Shown here piece by piece: positions 28,398 through 32,642 of a stretch of DNA of 32,642 nucleotides; within the stretch, counting starts at the first letter, position 1, and every line of letters begins with the position of its first letter. Source of the stretch: an uncultured Prevotella sp. (GTDB taxonomy: Bacteria; Bacteroidota; Bacteroidia; Bacteroidales; Bacteroidaceae); the NCBI GenBank assembly GCA_945833995.1, contig CAMAGM010000015.1, forward strand, positions 1 to 32,642, written 5' to 3'. A program made the translations under genes and the position numbers. The notes below the pieces were generated by a model. The model ran no database searches and was not told the origin of the DNA. It worked only from the letters and a program-made list of their open reading frames with translations.

Positions 28398-28405
28398 TTA
28401 TGACT

Positions 28406-28537
28406 GAGGAGTCCAAGGAGTTCAAGGAGTTGAAAGGAGTTAAAGACGTATGTCTTAGCCTTGGTGATTTACTTGACAGAAGTGGAAGGACTATTGTCTT
28501 TAACTCCTTTCAACTCCTTTAACTCCCTGAACTCCCC
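28406..28537. repeat. Palindromic intergenic element, copy 3 in opposite orientation (core 28439-28504)
   Basis: GTTAAAGACGTATGT ... ACTATTGTCTTTAAC (66 bp) is the reverse complement of the core ends of copies 1 and 2; GGAGTT arms flank it. Confidence 0.8.
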
Positions 28538-28565
28538 CAAAATAAATACATAAAAATAAAGAATT

Positions 28566-29936
28566 ATGAAGAAATACTTATATCTGCTGATTGCACTCGT
28601 TGCTCCGCTGCTCGCCTCGTGTAGCGACGACGACGACAACGCGCAGTCGGCAACAATGACCATCAACAAGATTTATCTTGAAGATGTCAATGCCAAGGAC
28701 TCTGTCTTCGACCGCGAGGTGACATTCGCCCGTCTCGGACAGTTGCTCCGCATCGAGGGTTCTGGCTTCACGGGGCTGAAGAAAATCTATGTCAACGGCT
28801 ATGAGACCTATTTCAACAACGCACTCATGACCGACAACAACATCTGGGTGACGCTCAATGCGAAGACACCAGTGGATAAGGCAGACGAGAGCGTGCGCAA
28901 CACCATCGTGCTGGTGAAGGACGCTACACAGCTCTCCTACAGCTTCATCATCCGTGCCGCAGCGCCAAGCATCACAAGTCTCAGCAACTCACTGCCAATG
29001 CCTGGCGAGAAGGTCATTGCCTATGGAGCAAACCTTCAGGAGACAACCAAGGTCACACTGCCAGGCGGCGTTGAGGTGACAAGCGGCATCGTCAGCGACG
29101 AGGATGGCGAGTGGTTCTCGTTCACCATGCCTTCGGGCGTTTCAGGCGCAGGCACCGTCACCTCGGAGGGAGCCAACGGAACAGCCGTATCACCCGACTA
29201 TTTCAACGACAGCCGCTCGATGATTCTCAATTTCGATGGCATGGGCACACAGGGCTACTGGAGCTGGAGCGAGACAGGCTCGATGATCAACAACGAGGAC
29301 CTCGTCAACGACCCTCTCGCAAGTGGTCGCGGCAAGGTCTGCCAGCTCATCCCGCAGCGTCTCATCAATGCCGGAGGCGTGGCTGTTAAGGGTCGCTGCA
29401 CCGAGGTATGGACAGCTGGTAATGGCAACGATGCCGACGACTGGTCAAACTTCTTCGGCTCAATACCAGCCACCACACCGCTCTCCGACCTCGCCTTCCA
29501 GTTCGATGTCTATGTACCTGAGGCATGGTCAGGCACAGGTCAGATTCAGATCACCGCCAACAACAACGTATCCTTCAACGGCTATGGCAGCGACGAGGTA
29601 AAGAGCTCCACCACCATGACCACCGTATGGGTGCCTTGGCTCAACGACGATGGTTCAACAACGCCATTCAAGACCGACGGTTGGCAGACGGTGACCATTC
29701 CGCTCACACAGTTCTCGAAATATGCCAACGAGGTTGAGGCAGGCCAGTCGCCACTATTCCAGGAATTGGTTGACGACCGCAACGCCGCCTCCTACAAGAA
29801 CTTCGGCGTAGGCTTCGTCAACAACGACATCACCGTGGGCAACGTCGAGCTGCCCGCCTCAGTGTGCAGCCAGCTCATCTATGTGGACAACTTCCGCCTC
29901 GTTTACAACCGCACCACGGAGGTTTCTGACTATTAA
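28566..29936 (+). CDS. IPT/TIG-domain surface glycan-binding lipoprotein
   Basis: 456 aa; lipobox LLASCSDDDD; IPT-like repeats (LLRIEGSGFTGLKKIYVNG, GEKVIAYGANLQETTKVTLPGG); C-terminal jelly-roll-like segment; between susD and GH10. Confidence 0.85.
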   Translation: MKKYLYLLIALVAPLLASCSDDDDNAQSATMTINKIYLEDVNAKDSVFDREVTFARLGQLLRIEGSGFTGLKKIYVNGYETYFNNALMTDNNIWVTLNAKTPVDKADESVRNTIVLVKDATQLSYSFIIRAAAPSITSLSNSLPMPGEKVIAYGANLQETTKVTLPGGVEVTSGIVSDEDGEWFSFTMPSGVSGAGTVTSEGANGTAVSPDYFNDSRSMILNFDGMGTQGYWSWSETGSMINNEDLVNDPLASGRGKVCQLIPQRLINAGGVAVKGRCTEVWTAGNGNDADDWSNFFGSIPATTPLSDLAFQFDVYVPEAWSGTGQIQITANNNVSFNGYGSDEVKSSTTMTTVWVPWLNDDGSTTPFKTDGWQTVTIPLTQFSKYANEVEAGQSPLFQELVDDRNAASYKNFGVGFVNNDITVGNVELPASVCSQLIYVDNFRLVYNRTTEVSDY

Positions 29937-29939
29937 TAC

Positions 29940-29981
29940 GTTGAAAATTGAACATTGAACGTTGAAAATTGAATATTGAAT
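29940..29981 (+). repeat. Heptanucleotide tract, 6 exact units upstream of the GH10 start
   Basis: GTTGAAA ATTGAAC ATTGAAC GTTGAAA ATTGAAT ATTGAAT, then TATG. Confidence 0.95.
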
Positions 29982-29982
29982 T

Positions 29983-32373
29983 ATGAAGACATATAAATAT
30001 TTGGTTCCAGTAGTGGCATCAGCCATGCTGCTCACTGGATGCGACGAGCAAATAATGGAGTGGGCGTCTCCTGCCGACCACGCAGGCGTCACCGCTGCCG
30101 AGCTGCCGCTTGAGGTCAAGGAGGTGCTTGCCAACTATGGCAACCTCAAGGACTACACGCAGCAGTATATGCCCAACACCGTGCTTGGCATCGGTATGGG
30201 AGCCGCAATGTATGTGGCAAACGAGAAAGGCGAGGCTGACCTTGCCAACGCCAACTTCCAGCTGTTCACACCAGGCAACGCCATGAAGCACGATGCCATC
30301 GTGGGCAACAGCGGCACACTCAGCTTCGGCACCGTAGATGCCATGGTCGATGCGCTCAATGCCTCAGGCATGAAGCTCTACGGTCACAACTTCTTCTGGC
30401 ACACACAGCAGAACTCCAACTATCTGAAATCGCTCATTCAGCCCACACTCGTGGTGGAGAGCGAGGGCGAGATAGCCAACGTGCTGCCTGGTGACGCCTC
30501 CGACTTCAATGGCGGAACAACGGGCGGCTGGGGCTCGTGGGGAAGCAACAAGGACAACGTGGAGGTCGTTGCCGGTGCAGGTCAGGACGGCTCACCAGCC
30601 GTGGTGCTGAAAAACAAGGGCGACGGCAACTCATGGGAGGCACAGTTCGCCTACACCTTCGACACCTATCTTGAGACAGGCAAGACCTACGTCATGAAGT
30701 TCAAGGCAAAGTCAACGTCGCCAGCGGGCTATCTGCAGTTCCAATATCAGAACGGCTCTACCTACGGCTCGCAGGGCGCTTACACCGACTTCTCCGTTGG
30801 CACCGACTGGGTCACCTGCGAGCGTGAGTTCGAGGTGGCTTACGACGATGTCAACCGCATCCTCATCAACTTCGGTAAGGTCAGCGGCACCTACACCGTC
30901 GATGACATACAGTTCGGTCTCAAGCAGGAAGACCCGATGGACAATGTGCTCGGTGGCGACGCGTCCGACTTCGAGGGCGGCACCACTGGTGGCTGGGGCT
31001 CATGGGGCAGCAACAAGGAGAGCGTCGAGGTTGTTGAGGGCGAAGGCTATCAAGGCTCTGTAGGTCTCGTGCTAAAGAACAAGGGCGACGGCAATGCCTG
31101 GGAAGCTCAGAACGCCTACACCTTCGACTCCTATCTCGACCCGACGAAGTCATACATCATCCAGTTCTATGCCAAGTCATCGTCCGCTGCCGGCGAGATA
31201 CAGTTCCAATATCAGAACGGCTCTACCTACGGCTCACAGGGCGCATACAACACGTTCAGCATCGGCACCGACTGGATAAAGTGCGAGTTTGAGTTCACAC
31301 CGGCTTACGAGGACGTAAACCGCATCATCCTCAACTTCGGTAAGGTGGGTGCCACCTACTATGTCGATAACATCAAGTTCGGTCCTGCCAAGAACCAGGC
31401 AGCACAGGCAAAGACCCGCGGCACCAAGATGTACTACGTCCTGAAGAGCGCCGCCGAGAAGCGTGAGGCACTCGTTGGGGCAATGGACGCATGGGTGAAG
31501 GGCGTTGCCGACCATCTTGCCGAGAAGGGCATCACGCCATACGGCTACGACGTCATCAATGAGCCTATAGCCGATGGTAGCGCAAAGGTGCGTGGAATAG
31601 ATGAGGGAGTCTTCGGCAGCTCATGGGAAGAGGACGGCGTGACCTACTACGATGCAGCTCCCGTGGAGACCGAGGCTGACGGACTCTCGCTCAACTGGGG
31701 CAGCGGCCACTGGTATTGGGGCTACTACGTCAAGGACTATCCTGTAGTCGCCTTCCAGCTTGCCCGCAAGTACCTGCCAGCAGAGACAAAGCTCTTCGTC
31801 AACGACTACAACCTTGAGACAAGCCCAGCCAAGCTGCAGGCACTCTGCGACTTCGTGAAGAAGATTGATGCCGACAACGGCTCTGCCATAGTCGATGGCA
31901 TTGGCACACAGATGCACCTCACGCTCTCTTGCAGCGACGACACAGAGAAGAACGCCTCCAACATTGCTGCCCTCAAGGAGAAGATTGATGCCATGTTCAA
32001 GACAATGGCAGCCACAGGCAAGCTCGTGCGCATCACTGAGCTTGACATTGCCCTCGGCACAGGCTCACCATCGTCGGCACAGTATCAGGCACAGGCTGAC
32101 TGCTACCGCATGGTAGTGGAGTCGTTCAAGCAGAACGTTCCTCAGGCGCAGCAGAGCGGCATCACCATCTGGAGCCTCTCCGACAACGATGCCGAGCACG
32201 AGTACTGGCTCAACGGCGAGAAGCCAAACCTCTTCGATGCCGACTATCTCCGCAAGTGGGCATACAAGGGTTTCTGCGACGGCATAGCAGGCGAGGACCT
32301 CGGCTTGAAGTACGGCGGTGCTGACTACAAAGCCTACTACGAGCGTCAGAACGTCTCCTCAACAGTGAAGTAA
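29983..32373 (+). CDS. GH10 endo-1,4-beta-xylanase lipoprotein with two CBM-like modules inserted in the catalytic domain
   Basis: 796 aa; lipobox LLTGC; GH10 motifs MKLYGHNFFWHTQ, YDVINEPIADG (acid/base), VRITELDIAL (nucleophile); two about 155-aa NVLxGDASDFxGGTTGGWGSWGSNK modules between them. Confidence 0.95.
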   Translation: MKTYKYLVPVVASAMLLTGCDEQIMEWASPADHAGVTAAELPLEVKEVLANYGNLKDYTQQYMPNTVLGIGMGAAMYVANEKGEADLANANFQLFTPGNAMKHDAIVGNSGTLSFGTVDAMVDALNASGMKLYGHNFFWHTQQNSNYLKSLIQPTLVVESEGEIANVLPGDASDFNGGTTGGWGSWGSNKDNVEVVAGAGQDGSPAVVLKNKGDGNSWEAQFAYTFDTYLETGKTYVMKFKAKSTSPAGYLQFQYQNGSTYGSQGAYTDFSVGTDWVTCEREFEVAYDDVNRILINFGKVSGTYTVDDIQFGLKQEDPMDNVLGGDASDFEGGTTGGWGSWGSNKESVEVVEGEGYQGSVGLVLKNKGDGNAWEAQNAYTFDSYLDPTKSYIIQFYAKSSSAAGEIQFQYQNGSTYGSQGAYNTFSIGTDWIKCEFEFTPAYEDVNRIILNFGKVGATYYVDNIKFGPAKNQAAQAKTRGTKMYYVLKSAAEKREALVGAMDAWVKGVADHLAEKGITPYGYDVINEPIADGSAKVRGIDEGVFGSSWEEDGVTYYDAAPVETEADGLSLNWGSGHWYWGYYVKDYPVVAFQLARKYLPAETKLFVNDYNLETSPAKLQALCDFVKKIDADNGSAIVDGIGTQMHLTLSCSDDTEKNASNIAALKEKIDAMFKTMAATGKLVRITELDIALGTGSPSSAQYQAQADCYRMVVESFKQNVPQAQQSGITIWSLSDNDAEHEYWLNGEKPNLFDADYLRKWAYKGFCDGIAGEDLGLKYGGADYKAYYERQNVSSTVK
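30478..31407 (+). repeat. Tandem duplication (465-bp period) encoding two CBM4/9/22-like modules in GH10
   Basis: NVLPGDASDF... from 30478 and NVLGGDASDF... from 30943. CAGTTCCAATATCAGAACGGCTCTACCTACGGCTC is identical at 30736 and 31201. Confidence 0.9.
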
Positions 32374-32400
32374 ATCCCACAATTCCCCAAAACGACAAGT

Positions 32401-32437
32401 CCTCTAAACCGCATTCCTTGCGATTTAGAGGGCTTTT
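32401..32437 (+). terminator. Rho-independent-like terminator after the xylanase gene
   Basis: CCTCTAAA (32401-32408) pairs with TTTAGAGG (32424-32431), inner CGC/GCG, then GCTTTT. Confidence 0.75.
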
Positions 32438-32642
32438 CATATATCCATTCTATATTCCCCACTGCGGAATATAAACCAGACACCTATAATCATCAAATTT
32501 CGTTAGGCAGTATGACGTTTCCATTTACGCTATCTTTCCATATTCATGATAGTTGTTGTGAAATGGAGTGAATATCGCTGGGTTCTATATAGGTGGGTTC
32601 TATAAATTCGCTTTGTTGTATTTTTGCTTTTTAGTCGAGGGC

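Noticed and set aside
12288-32373. The xylan PUL as a novel system
   Set aside because: The gene set (GH10, GH43, GH67, HTCS, GPH symporter, SusC/D) matches known Bacteroidetes xylan loci; only operator, repeats and GH97 are reported as notable.
32580-32626. GGGTTCTATA direct repeat and TATTTTTG near the right edge
   Set aside because: May be a promoter of the next gene, but the window ends before any coding sequence can support it.

Overview
The window looks like a Bacteroidales chromosome segment, probably Prevotella-like. This is inferred from TAnnTTTG-type -7 promoter boxes, SusC/SusD proteins and a hybrid two-component regulator. It has two functional halves. (1) Surface-polysaccharide half, about 0.1-10 kb: a leftward operon of UpxY/NusG-like antiterminator, WecA/MraY-type glycosyl-1-phosphate transferase, Wza-type export lipoprotein and Wzc-type BY-kinase. 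Upstream of it is a 36-bp near-perfect inverted repeat (35/36) enclosing 135 bp, with a consensus -7 box abutting one arm, and a tyrosine recombinase gene starts 43 bp from the outer edge of that arm. I read this as a phase-variable invertible promoter with its own invertase, shown here in the orientation that points away from the EPS operon. Divergent from the recombinase is a LicD / IspD-TarI-like / SDR-epimerase cassette driven by three 74-bp tandem repeats, each carrying a promoter. metG lies convergent with the cassette, and the two reading frames overlap by 57 bp. (2) Xylan-utilisation half, 12.3-32.4 kb: GH67 alpha-glucuronidase, HTCS regulator, GPH/MFS symporter, GH43, GH97, SusC, SusD, an IPT-type surface lipoprotein, and a GH10 xylanase whose catalytic domain is interrupted by two tandem CBM-like modules. 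The two divergent promoter regions of this PUL share a GTTACATTTT box repeated at 21-bp spacing, which I propose as the HTCS operator. Gene junctions carry unusual repeats: tracts with an exact 7-bp period next to start codons, a dispersed palindromic element with a 64-66 bp core, and promoter-carrying duplications. All calls come from reading the sequence and supplied ORF translations; no database search was run.
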